A stretch of DNA of 64,000 bases, taken from NCBI GenBank assembly GCA_039111635.1, contig JBCAQO010000010.1, positions 62,001 to 126,000 on the forward strand, written 5' to 3'. Position numbers and translations under genes: made by a program. Position 1 is the first letter of the stretch; the number at the start of each line of letters is the position of its first letter. Positions 24,588 through 33,767 of the stretch are shown here, one piece after another. The notes beneath the pieces were generated by a model. That model worked only from the letters and a program-made list of their open reading frames with translations. It was not told where the DNA came from and searched no databases. Origin of the DNA: Heterobasidion occidentale. Its lineage: Eukaryota > Basidiomycota > Agaricomycetes > Russulales > Bondarzewiaceae.

Positions 24588-26181
24588 TCAGCGCTTGGCG
24601 GGTGCACCGATGGTAGGGGCGGGTCTCCTCAGATGGACTTCGTCGAAAGTGGGGATGTTCCGAGCGGGGTATCCGGTCCAGTTAGCTGTGTCGATCAAGT
24701 GGTCTAACGCCTGCTTGTGGTACCCGTATTCCTCAGCTGTCCTATCCATCTGTAGACGAAGGCGCCGGGACTGCATGCGATGTCTATCGTAGTCTTGAAG
24801 AAAGCCGCGCGCCGTAACGTCCGTTCTTTGGCAAATGCCCGTGATTGGACATCCCACGACGAGATGGCCGGCGCGTCCGCATTCCCAGCAGGTACGAGTG
24901 GAGGGGTCGGTGGGTGGAGAAGGCGGGAGAGCAGGAGGGGTAGGCCAAACGTTTTCTGAGTCCATGGCGTCGGCAGGCCATCCCTCTTCAGTTGCGACAG
25001 GAATGTCCGGCGACTGGGGGGAGGTTTCGTTGACAATGATAGGATGGGTGAGGTCGTCGCCGAGTAAGGGGGGGGATGGGGACACAGCAGGGGGTGATGG
25101 GGGTGGTACCGGTAACGGCTGAAGTACCTGGCGATCCCGGACGACTTGTTCGGGGTCGTAAGGGGGACTGGTGGGCCGCATGGATTCCGTGGTTTCTTCG
25201 TCGGCGGGTCGAAAGAGTCAGGCAACCGGGAGGACTGGTTCCGTGATTGCCGGAGGATCGACAACCATGGGTTCTTCGACGTCGACCTGGTGAAAACCGT
25301 GTTCTTGGATATCCGGCTTGGTCATAACCCAGGGCCTGACATTATCTTCCGGGACACTTCCGCTTGACCAGTAGCTTGCGACGGGGTGAACTCCGCGACT
25401 GTTCAGGGGGAAGGAGTGAGTCGGCAAGAGTCCCTTAGGAACGTACTCCTCTATCTCTAGACGCGCCCCATTAAGTCCTGTAAAATAGAACCAGCGGATT
25501 GTGTTCTCCTTGTACCTGATCCGAGCCAGAGTTTCGAGCCAAGCCACGACGGTGTGCGTCTGGAGGAGGACGGAACTGCTGCCGAAGATGCCTCCTAGCC
25601 GGAAGTTAATCATGTCGTTGCGGATGGCGGGGAGATTGATCAGCCCTTCATGCGGTAGGAGGTGACGGTGATGTTGGCGAGGAGGATAGCTTGGGTTTGA
25701 TTGAGCAGTCCAGAGAATACTTGATAACATTGGGCCCAAACCGCTTGCTGTAAATAAAACAGGAAGGCACGAGGGTTCTTCAAGCCGGGCTGGTTTAGAA
25801 TGATGGGGGCCTCGTCCTCAGCGAGCGTGAGGTGGTAGACACTGTTATCGGTCCTCAGGTCTTGGTAGAGGCGGAGGTCGTGAAGGGGGTTGGGTAGGCG
25901 CGGATGCGGATACGAGGGTTTTCGTTGTGCACGGCGAAAGCCAACGATGGGACGACGATGTGGGGGTTCGGCATTTCAGCCGGGAAACGGGGAATGACAA
26001 ATTCGGTGAGGGGGTCGGCGACATGGACGCCTTCCGAGGGGATGTAATCCTCGCTGTCGTAGTCCGAGTCCGTGTCGTCAACGAGCGTGGGGGTGGTAGT
26101 GGGAGGGGTGACGGTGCGGAGGATGAAGGGGTTGGGGGACGGGGTGTTGGAAGCGTGAGAGGAGGTGGTAGCGGAAGTCAT
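24588..26181 (-). pseudogene. ORF3 of element A: extra zinc-knuckle protein downstream of integrase
   Basis: A minus-strand frame of about 530 residues fills the space between the integrase and the 3' LTR. It begins at ATG 26181 with a Ser/Thr/Pro-rich and acidic region, continues through NPRAFLFYLQQAVWAQCY and GLINLPAIRNDMINF, and ends with a CCHC knuckle CWECGRAGHLVVGC (about 24892-24849) and a basic tail. Two breaks are repaired by one added base each, in a G run at 25885-25889 and at 25647-25648. One in-frame TGA near 25218 looks like a changed CGA. The knuckle suggests RNA or DNA binding, like a second nucleocapsid. No signal peptide or membrane segment supports an envelope role. I recognise no named family. 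Confidence 0.65.
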
Positions 26182-26299
26182 TCTGATGTTACTAAGAATA
26201 TAGCGGGGGGAGTGAGCTAAGAAGAGGTGCGCAGGGGCAAGTGACATTCAATGGTAGCTGGGATGCTGAGGAACGTTTTTGTCCGATGTAGGGTGTCTT

Positions 26300-26464
26300 T
26301 TATACGACGGAGGAGATGCCAATGGTGGCAGCGGCGTGAAGGGATCCGAGGACAAGGGCGATAGCGATGGAGACAGCGGTGAGAGCAAGAGTCGCGACGA
26401 TGGTATAAACGGCTACTGTGGACAGAGTGGGGTCGAAAGGGGTCATAGCCGTTTGCCTGGCCAT
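26300..26464 (-). CDS. Small hydrophobic ORF between integrase and ORF3 of element A
   Basis: A 54-residue frame starting MARQTAMTPFDP and continuing with a long hydrophobic helix-like stretch (VAVYTIVATLALTAVSIAIA), so a single membrane segment is plausible. Its beginning overlaps the end of the integrase frame in another register. It could be a real small membrane peptide of the element or a chance frame; no homolog is recognised. Confidence 0.35.
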   Translation of the reverse strand: MARQTAMTPFDPTLSTVAVYTIVATLALTAVSIAIALVLGSLHAAATIGISSVV

Positions 26465-28530
26465 GCCAGTCCTCGGTTGGTCTGCTTTTGTAGCTCCTGG
26501 TATGCTTGAGTCCGCCAATTAGAGCTGTCCGATCGCTTCTGCTGTAGCTTTGATCGAGACGAGTCTATATTGGGCTTCTTTGGCTGCGCTTCTCGATCGT
26601 TGATCGTCGGTGGTGGCACTTTTGATCGAGGAACCAGGGGCGGCCTCTTTAGCTGCGTCATTCGTTTGTTGATCTCTTCCATGATCTGGGGGATGGCTAA
26701 TCCTGTAGCGAGAAGCTTCTTTCCGATTGGATGCCTCTTAAGCTTCTTTCTGATTTGATCTTCTTCGGCTACTCTGTTGAGTTCCAATTCGATCACCAGG
26801 GCCAGAATGGAGACTTCCATTCCTTTGACTGCCCGAGGGTGCCGGCGGTAGAAGTCCTTTATGGCTTCTTGCACGTTAGTGACGTTTGTCGCGGCTTCCC
26901 AAGAGTTGTCCGATTCCGGGTAGCCCTTCCATTTGATCAGGTACTGCAGGATCTTCCATCGTCCGAAGCGTCTAGCTCCGACAATGGCTTCGACTTCGAA
27001 TTCTTCTTGCCCTTCGATCAGGTCCGGAGCCGGTTTAGGGTAGTTCAGACCATAGACCTCGTTTTCCTTGTAGGGCGTGAGTCGACTAGCATGGAAGACG
27101 TTATGAATGCGCTTCCAGCTGTTGGGCAGCTTCAACCTGAAGTTGACATTTCCTATGGTGTCAATGATTTCAAATGGCCCAAAGCGTTTGGGTCTCAGTT
27201 TCTCTGATGGGTGATCGGTGTGGATGTTCTTCCCATTGAGCCATACTTGATCTCCTTTCTTGAAAGGCGGCAGGTCCGTTCCAAAACGGTCGTGCTGGAT
27301 CCTCATGGCTTCGGCTGCAATTTCGAGGCTGGCTTGTGCTTCCTTCATAGCACGTTGCAGAGCTTCGAGGCGAGCGTCGGCGGTGGGGACATTTGTGTTT
27401 CCGATGATGGCTGGGTAAGCCCGTGGTTGATATCCATGGAGAAGTTCAAATGGCGACTTCTGCGTGGCCGAGTGCTGATGGGTATTGTGGGCGTATTCCG
27501 CATAGGGGATTAATCCGGCCCAATTGTCTTGTGAAGAGCTGCAAAATGCTCTTAGGTATTGTTCCAGTTCCTGATTCATTCGTTCAGTAGCACCGTCTGT
27601 CTGTGGGTGATAGGCTGTGCTTAAAGCGGATTTGATTCCCAATTCTTTGAGCAGGGCTTGTGCTACTTTTGAAGCGAATTGAGTTCCTCTATCCGATATG
27701 ATTTTATCTGGCAGTCCATAGCGTCTCCAGGTGTTTTCTAGCAAGATTTTGGCTGTTCCATCAGAGTCGATGGTTTTCAGGCATGGAGTTATTACTGCAG
27801 TTTCGGTGAATCGATCGGTTACTACATGTAGCGAGTCGTATCCGTTTGATTCTGGTAGGTCTGTAATAAAATCCATGGTTATTGTTCCGAAGGGTCGATC
27901 TGGGATTTCTGTTGGTTGTAGGGGCACTATGGTAGGATGTGTGTTGTTCTTGGTGGATTGACAGATGGCGCATCCTTCCACATATTGGTGAACTGTGTTT
28001 GATATTCCTGGCCAAGTGAATTCTTGTCCGACTAAGGCTAGAGTTCCTCTTTGTCCTGGATGTCCTGCTGCTAGATTGTCATGGTTCAATTTGATGATAT
28101 CCTGACGGAGTTGTTCGTTCCGAGGAACATATATCTTTCCTCGATGAAGGACCAATCCTTCTTCTTCATTCCATTCTTGTAAACCTTTCTTCATGTTTCG
28201 AGGTCCTAAGGTTTTAATCTTGGCTAAGGTTTCTAATAGCCATTCGTCTTTCCTGTTTTCTTCAATGATTCGTTTCCGGAGGTCGTCGTCTATTATGGTA
28301 ACGCCTCCTCGTCCAGTTGCCCTAATGTGAAGTATTTGATGAGGGTCCCAACTGTTGTCTGTATTGATGGCATTGATTTCTGCGAAAGGTCTTCGGATCT
28401 TTTCTGTGTTATTGAAAAGTTTGGGTTCCAAGAGTGTTTCGCCTGAATTGTCAAATTCCACCCCCTTTTTATGGTCTGGACGCCGTGACAGACCGTCGGA
28501 TTTATTAGTGACTCCTGCCTTGTGCGTCAA
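26443..28530 (-). CDS. Integrase with chromodomain, element A pol (3' part)
   Basis: About 695 residues. The first part carries the end of the RNase H region, then the zinc-binding HHCC module (HDNLAAGHPGQRGTL, CAICQ), the catalytic D-D-E core (MDFITDLP, ISDRGTQF, TERMNQELE), the GPF motif (RPKRFGPFEI) and a chromodomain (QYLIKWKGYPESDNSW). The chromodomain is the mark of chromoviruses and probably steers integration to particular chromatin. A Lys/Pro-rich tail of about 130 residues follows. The core is intact. It is separated from the reverse transcriptase by a frame break near 28600 inside the RNase H region. Confidence 0.93.
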   Translation of the reverse strand: MTHKAGVTNKSDGLSRRPDHKKGVEFDNSGETLLEPKLFNNTEKIRRPFAEINAINTDNSWDPHQILHIRATGRGGVTIIDDDLRKRIIEENRKDEWLLETLAKIKTLGPRNMKKGLQEWNEEEGLVLHRGKIYVPRNEQLRQDIIKLNHDNLAAGHPGQRGTLALVGQEFTWPGISNTVHQYVEGCAICQSTKNNTHPTIVPLQPTEIPDRPFGTITMDFITDLPESNGYDSLHVVTDRFTETAVITPCLKTIDSDGTAKILLENTWRRYGLPDKIISDRGTQFASKVAQALLKELGIKSALSTAYHPQTDGATERMNQELEQYLRAFCSSSQDNWAGLIPYAEYAHNTHQHSATQKSPFELLHGYQPRAYPAIIGNTNVPTADARLEALQRAMKEAQASLEIAAEAMRIQHDRFGTDLPPFKKGDQVWLNGKNIHTDHPSEKLRPKRFGPFEIIDTIGNVNFRLKLPNSWKRIHNVFHASRLTPYKENEVYGLNYPKPAPDLIEGQEEFEVEAIVGARRFGRWKILQYLIKWKGYPESDNSWEAATNVTNVQEAIKDFYRRHPRAVKGMEVSILALVIELELNRVAEEDQIRKKLKRHPIGKKLLATGLAIPQIMEEINKRMTQLKRPPLVPRSKVPPPTINDREAQPKKPNIDSSRSKLQQKRSDSSNWRTQAYQELQKQTNRGLAWPGKRL

Positions 28531-28624
28531 CTTGTAGTCGAAACGCGAGAGGTAGAGTGACCATCGTGCTTGTCGACGGTTTAGTTTCTGGCTTGAACGG
28601 AACCATTCGAGGTTCTTGTGGTGT

Positions 28625-29743
28625 TCAGTCGTCTACCGGGTGGTCGGCGCCCTCCAAATAGTGTCGCCAAGCTTCAAAAGCTCGAACGACCGCTAGCAAC
28701 TCTTTATCATAGATTGGGTAGTTGCGTTCTGTTGGTGAGAGCGACTTGGAAATATAAGCACATGGGTGCCATTTTCCATCTTTGGCGACTTGTGATAAAA
28801 CTGCTCCGGTGGCGAAGTCGGAAGCGTCGCATTCAATGTGAAATGGGTTCCTTGTGTCCGGCATAACGAGCACCGGAGATTCTGTAAATATTCGTTTTAG
28901 CGTTTGAAACGCTTCCTCGCATGCTGGTGTCCAATCCCAGGTGCGTTCCTTCTGTGTTAGCTCAAATAGCGGTCGTGCTATTTTTGAGTAATCTTTGATA
29001 AACCTGCGATAGAAGTTGCAAAACCCTAAAAATGATTGCACTTCTTTGACTTTTTCCGGAGTTGGCCAGTCCATAATGCCGGCCACTTTAATCGGGTCCA
29101 TTTCCAGATGTCCGTGTGATATAACATATCCGAGGTAGTCGATTTTCTTTTTGTGGAAGTGGCATTTCGAGGGTTGTAGGTACAGATCGTTGTCCTGTAA
29201 GATCTGTAAAACTTTTCGAACTGTCTTGATGTGGTCGTCCATTGTTTTAGAAAATACTAGGATGTCGTCCATATAGATTGCCACTAGTCCGGCGTAGATG
29301 AGGTCTTTGAAGAGGGCGTTCATCATAGTTTGGAATGTTGCCGGCGAGTTGGTTAATCCAAAGAACATGACCAGAGGTTCGTACATTCCTAGATTGGTGA
29401 CGAACGCGGCTAGTTTCTCGCTTCCTTCTTTCATGCGTACGTTGTTATATCCTGTATCGACATCCATCAGTGAAAAGTATACGGCTTCGGCTAGAAGGTC
29501 CAGTAATTCTTGAATAATCGGCAAAGGGTACTTGTTCTTGATTGTTATTTCATTGAGTTTGCGATAGTCCATTACTGGTCGTAGTTTTCCGTTCTTTTTC
29601 TTGATAAAGAAGAATGGGGATGCCATGTGCGATTTGGATTCTCTGATGAATCCTTTCTGGAGGTTTTCGTCTATGAATTTCTTGAGTTCCACTTGTTCTC
29701 CAGGGCTAAGACTGTATAGCTTGGGTTTGAGCGAGTGATCCAT
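28625..29743 (-). CDS. Reverse transcriptase and start of RNase H, element A pol
   Basis: About 372 residues. Visible reverse transcriptase motifs are RPVMDYRKLNEITIK, the first catalytic Asp in SLMDVDTGYNNV, FGLTNSPATFQ and the YMDDI active site (about 29258-29284), all intact. The RNase H domain starts with IECDASDFATGAVLS and KELLAVVRAFEAWRHYLEG. The frame stops at 28625 just before the NLEWF block that follows in another register, so a one- or two-base change splits pol here. Upstream it is in the same frame as the protease, interrupted by a single TAG near 29791. Confidence 0.93.
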   Translation of the reverse strand: MDHSLKPKLYSLSPGEQVELKKFIDENLQKGFIRESKSHMASPFFFIKKKNGKLRPVMDYRKLNEITIKNKYPLPIIQELLDLLAEAVYFSLMDVDTGYNNVRMKEGSEKLAAFVTNLGMYEPLVMFFGLTNSPATFQTMMNALFKDLIYAGLVAIYMDDILVFSKTMDDHIKTVRKVLQILQDNDLYLQPSKCHFHKKKIDYLGYVISHGHLEMDPIKVAGIMDWPTPEKVKEVQSFLGFCNFYRRFIKDYSKIARPLFELTQKERTWDWTPACEEAFQTLKRIFTESPVLVMPDTRNPFHIECDASDFATGAVLSQVAKDGKWHPCAYISKSLSPTERNYPIYDKELLAVVRAFEAWRHYLEGADHPVDD

Positions 29744-29791
29744 TCCTTCCTTGATCTCTATTTTGTGATCCCAAGGTCGAGAGAGCGGTAG

Positions 29792-30934
29792 CTATCCCTT
29801 TGGTCGACCTTCGAAAACCTTCCTATAATTCCAGTATTCCTTCGGCACTATTTCTTCGAAGGATAGTTCGGGTTTCCCTTTGGCGGCTTCTTCTGCCAGT
29901 CTTTGCGAGTTGGTATGTTTTGTTTGTTTTCCTGTCGGTGCTTTGACAGGTTTGCTTCCTTGAGCCGGTGTGTTGGCGTATGGAAGTTCCGTGGTTTCGG
30001 CGCGATGTATATCGACGCCCTCTTCGGAGTCGTTGTATAATTCCAGTGCCTGTAACGTTCCTGTATCCAGACATCTAACGAGATAGACTCCATCTTCTTC
30101 AAGATCCTTGGAGGGAAGTGCCGGAAGTCCGTCACCGTCCTCCGGAACGTCTTCTTCAGCCCATGTTGGAACCTTATGATTTCTGGTTCGGGCCTTCAGA
30201 CGTTCGGTATTCAACCTTCGAGTTGTGAACTCCGGACTTGTAGGTATTGTCCGCGGATGTGGTACTGTGGTGTTTCCCACTTTCCGGCCTGGTACTGCTT
30301 TTCCCGGCTTTTGCACTGGTATTGAGTAGTCGCCCGTTTGCGGTACTGTTTCCATGCGCCGTATGCTTGGTTTAGGACGTCCTGGTTTTCTTGTAGCTCT
30401 TCTAGCTTTTACCGGTCCTCCTTTTATTTGGCAGGAGGGCGGGCATCTGGTAAAGTGTAGCCCGTAGGCATGCCAGTCGACTTCTGGGTTATGTTCCAAT
30501 AACCAGTCGGTTCCTAAAATGACGTCCTCTTTTCCTATTTCCGCGATATAGAATCTTGCTGATTCTGTATGCGACCCTCCTTTTTCACCTAGAACCTGTA
30601 ATTTGAGGTTGGCGAATCGTGTGATAGGTCCTCCCTTGAACTCAGTGTTCTGGACCGTACTGACTGGGATAGGGGTGGGGGTTTTGTGCGTAGTGATTCT
30701 ATGCGCTTCTACGAAGCGAGGGTGCATGAAGATTCCAGTGGCTCCACTGTCCACTAGTGCCTGTGTCGCAGCTTTTCTATTCTTGCCTATGAGCATTGTC
30801 TCGAGTCGGAGGGATGGTGCACCATGTGATTTCATTTCCGAAAGATACAATACATCTGGATGTCCATGCTCTTGGTCAGCATCTTTACTGGCCAGAGGAG
30901 CGTACCGATTTCCTGCAAGAATCCTACTCTCCAC
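29792..30934 (-). CDS. Aspartic protease region, element A pol
   Basis: About 380 residues. The retropepsin active site is LVDSGATGIFMHPRF (about 30760-30714), intact, with ILGTDWLLEHNP downstream as the usual second motif. The frame is open upstream to the end of gag. It ends at a TAG near 29791 that lies in frame with the reverse transcriptase, so a single changed codon separates them. The upstream junction with gag falls in a run of five T on the minus strand (30964-30960): one more T would fuse gag and pol into one frame. Confidence 0.85.
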   Translation of the reverse strand: MESRILAGNRYAPLASKDADQEHGHPDVLYLSEMKSHGAPSLRLETMLIGKNRKAATQALVDSGATGIFMHPRFVEAHRITTHKTPTPIPVSTVQNTEFKGGPITRFANLKLQVLGEKGGSHTESARFYIAEIGKEDVILGTDWLLEHNPEVDWHAYGLHFTRCPPSCQIKGGPVKARRATRKPGRPKPSIRRMETVPQTGDYSIPVQKPGKAVPGRKVGNTTVPHPRTIPTSPEFTTRRLNTERLKARTRNHKVPTWAEEDVPEDGDGLPALPSKDLEEDGVYLVRCLDTGTLQALELYNDSEEGVDIHRAETTELPYANTPAQGSKPVKAPTGKQTKHTNSQRLAEEAAKGKPELSFEEIVPKEYWNYRKVFEGRPKG

Positions 30935-30957
30935 ATCCGCTGCCGATGGGAGAGGCC

Positions 30958-33281
30958 TTAAAAATTCTTCGAGTCACTGAAGGCTCGAACTTCCTCAATT
31001 TCTTCCATGCTGAGTCCCATCATCATTTGGATGTGGTTGACTCTGTTTTTTCCTTCCTCGATGTCTTCATCATCGAATTGTCCTTCGTCCATTTCGGTTT
31101 CGCGCACTGGTCTGCGACGAGGGGGCTGGAATTTTCTCTTGGGTCGAGAAGGACAGTTGCGCGCCATATGCCCGGGTTTCTTGCAAAAGAAGCACTTGCC
31201 TTCTTTGGCAAGTCGATCTCTCTCCGCCGGGGTAAGCTTCTTGAAGCGAGTTCGGACAGCATCGGCCTCCATTTCCGCTGCGTCTACGTCCATAGGTTCA
31301 TATTGGGGCTCCCTATCGTGCCGTGGGGGTGCCCTTTCGTCGTAAAACGTACGCGGAGTGTAGATCTGGAATTTTCCTTTTCGGAGGTCGTATGCTCGGT
31401 CCCTTGCGATGCGCATCCTTTCGTGTTTCTTGGCCTTCTCGACTAGTTCTTCCCATGTCCCGTCTGTAGAGGGATCTTCATAAATTCCTTTTGCCAGCTC
31501 CCACTTGAGTCCTCGCAGGAAATGGGTCTTCTTGGTTTCTCCATCTACACCGGCGAGTGCCGCGAGCTGTTCGAACAGCTGAAGGTAGGTGTTAAACGAT
31601 TCCTTTCCTTGATTGACTCGGGCCAGTTTGTCGCGAGCATCAGCTTCTTTGTTGAACTCCTCGAAGTCGGTGGCTATCTTTTTGCGGACAGATGTGAAGC
31701 CGACTGTGTCTGCCCAAGTGTATCTGTTCCAATCCTTCAGCGTGTTCCTGGCCTGAGTAAAGTTTCTTGCCCATATCCCTGCTGAGCCTTCCTTCATATA
31801 CGATAGAGCGTAAGCGATTTTGGCGAATTCGTTCGCATAATCCTTCTTCCTAGCCAGGAACATTAGATCGATTTCGTGGAGGAATTGCTCGGTTTTCTGT
31901 TTCCACTGAAGGTGGTGGGTTTGGCCATAGCTGGTCCCTTGGACTCATTACCTCCAGTATCTGCCGACATTGTATCGGGCGGGGGCTCTGGATCGTCAGG
32001 TGGTTCCGGATTTCCACTTGGTGCTTCAAAATACTCCGGTTCGGGGACAAACTCCGGTGTTGGGGCTGAAGTCTTCTTGGGGAGTGGTTTCTTGTAAGGG
32101 GGATGCAGCGGGCGTGTTTCTTCTAGAGATTCGACTTCCACTGGCTGTTTCTCTGGGTAGAGTATGTATGTGCGGTCTTGGCGAGTCACGATGCCTATTT
32201 GTCGGTGATTCAGGCTTGTCGAAGGTCTTTCTCGCGATGTAGTCCTCGATCTTAACAAGGTGTAGGTCGGGTCGTGCGGGGATGGTCTTTCCTCCCCAAG
32301 CTGCGTATTCGTATTCGCTCTTTCCTTGGTCTTTGAAGAATCCGGTGAGGAATCCCGCGTAGTAGAAGTGTTCTTTCCCTTCGTCGTAATAAAGTTGATC
32401 CTTGTCGACGTCTTCGGGTAAATCTCCGTAGACTTCTGCTGGGTCTGTTCTATAGCCGGGAGGATATCCCGCTGTGACTTCGTCCGTTGTTCTTTATTCT
32501 TTGAAGAAGAAGGGTACTGCCTGTCTTCTTCCTGCCTGTAGTGCTTCCTGTAATTCTGGGTCCCTTTTGATAATTTCGTTGATGGAAATATCAATTTGGT
32601 CGATGAGCTGGATGATCTCGGAGAATGTGTGTCCGAGATGAGGGTCCTGAGATGATAAGTTTTGTGGGCGAACTCTCCTCTTCTGACAACAAAAACGATC
32701 CTTCAATTTCTGTTCGGACTGGGGAGTTAGGAGCTTCCAGTGTGTCTTCCTAGGTTGAGGAGAAGGTCCAGTGGATGAGGACTGAGACGTGGTCTCTGTT
32801 CTCCTTGGTCTTGATGAGTTCCGCTCTGATTCCGTCTGCGTCGATATTCCTTGCAATGGTTCTTCTGAGATCGGGGATAACGGCGCTGGGGAAATCGTCT
32901 GGTCTTCTGTCGTGTATCTCGACGCAGTTCTTCGCCCTGATGACGTCGGGCTCTCCGTTGTCCGTGAGGGTGAACGGTGTCTTTGCTTCGTTGACGAAGC
33001 AAATCCCGGAAAACCTATATCCAGTTTTATTGAGGTCTATAAAGATTTCGGGTGCTTGCTGTAGCCTGAGTGTGGCTATTCCTGAATAAACCTTTCCTGG
33101 GTTCCGGTGTCTTGCGACCTCTATAGCTCCGGGGTTGTTTATTCTTACTTGAGGAGTCGCTGCTGGGGTCGCCGTTAGGTTTACCCTGTTGGCGATTGCT
33201 AAAATGTTGTTGACGGATGAGAGAAAGAGCTGTCTCTGCTGGGGATCCAGCTTGAATAGGGTAGGGATAAAAGAGCTCGTT
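30958..33281 (-). CDS. Gag of element A (frame-broken)
   Basis: The clearest part (31863-30958) holds capsid-like sequence (YALSYMKEGSAGIWARNF) and the CCHC knuckle CFFCKKPGHMARNC (about 31200-31157). A run of four A on the minus strand (31896-31893) would need one more base to join it to the upstream block ending TTFSGNRK. Further upstream, coding-like blocks continue (GFFKDQGKSEYEYAAWGGK near 32300, ICFVNEAKTPFTLTDNGEPD near 32970) to about 33281, just inside the LTR, with at least two more frame changes and a TAA near 32490. Gag would be unusually long (roughly 750 residues). No early ATG is seen in the first block, so its start is unresolved. Confidence 0.75.
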
Positions 33282-33285
33282 CAAG
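33274..33285 (-). other. Putative self-primer binding site of element A
   Basis: CTTGAACGAGCT directly follows the 5' LTR in the sense direction. Ten of its bases (TGAACGAGCT) are complementary to AGCTCGTTCA at the predicted RNA start inside the LTR. It does not begin with TGG, unlike the tRNA-type site of element B. Confidence 0.5.
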
Positions 33286-33336
33286 TGTTAGGTCGGAGAC
33301 CTATCACGTGCACCGAAGCACGAAGGGGTCCCTAAG

Positions 33337-33663
33337 CTAAACCTCCACTGGTTCGTATAGTCGTAGACTCCAATGGATAAAGACGATGGATTGTCTTTGG
33401 GCTCTTTCAAGGAACTCGGGGTCGCTGTTGGCTTTGTTCTCGAAGAGATTGAGAAGGTGATCTTCGAGGTCTTCTCGATGATGAGGAGGAACCGGATGAT
33501 CTTCTCCTGTCCAACAGATGACACGAGGGGGTGTCCAACTGAGAACGCGGAAGGCAGCTAGCCCGGTATAGAAGCGGATGAGTAGAGGGAGAGGAGGGAA
33601 GGGAGACGAGTCCAGTGCTTCGTCAGACCGTGCAAAGAGTTTCTCAGATCTGACAGAGATCAC
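33337..33663 (-). CDS. LTR-resident reading frame of element A (5' LTR copy)
   Basis: Same frame as in the 3' LTR with one visible residue change (RQSIVF against RRSIVF). It lies about 60 nt downstream of the predicted RNA start and upstream of gag, so it would be the first reading frame on the genomic RNA. The gag-like frame that follows opens right after the primer site (about 33281) but has no early ATG, so the LTR frame might supply a Gag N-terminus by splicing or recoding, or be a separate peptide. No strong GTRAGT donor is visible near its end. Confidence 0.5.
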   Translation of the reverse strand: MISVRSEKLFARSDEALDSSPFPPLPLLIRFYTGLAAFRVLSWTPPRVICWTGEDHPVPPHHREDLEDHLLNLFENKANSDPEFLERAQRQSIVFIHWSLRLYEPVEV

Positions 33664-33723
33664 GAAGCGTGGGCTAAGAAGGTAGCCAGACGCCGGGTGC
33701 AGTGCAGAGATCGAGTGTATTAC

Positions 33724-33767
33724 AGGTGAACGAGCTGAGCTTCTTAGAAGCTCATCTCGGCTATTTA
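33724..33767 (-). promoter_or_regulatory. Putative core promoter and RNA 5' end of element A
   Basis: TAAATAG on the minus strand is followed by CAGCTCGTTCACCT about 25-30 nt later. The AGCTCGTTCA part is complementary over 10 nt to TGAACGAGCT right next to the LTR (33283-33274), so the RNA 5' end could serve as primer for reverse transcription. Confidence 0.5.

Noticed and set aside
26300..26464. An envelope gene in element A
   Set aside because: The hydrophobic frame is far too short and neither it nor ORF3 has a signal peptide, fusion peptide or glycoprotein-like layout.
30955..30970. A canonical -1 ribosomal frameshift heptamer at the gag/pol junction of element A
   Set aside because: The phase is AAT TTT TAA, which does not allow both tRNAs to re-pair after a -1 slip; a missed T is simpler.
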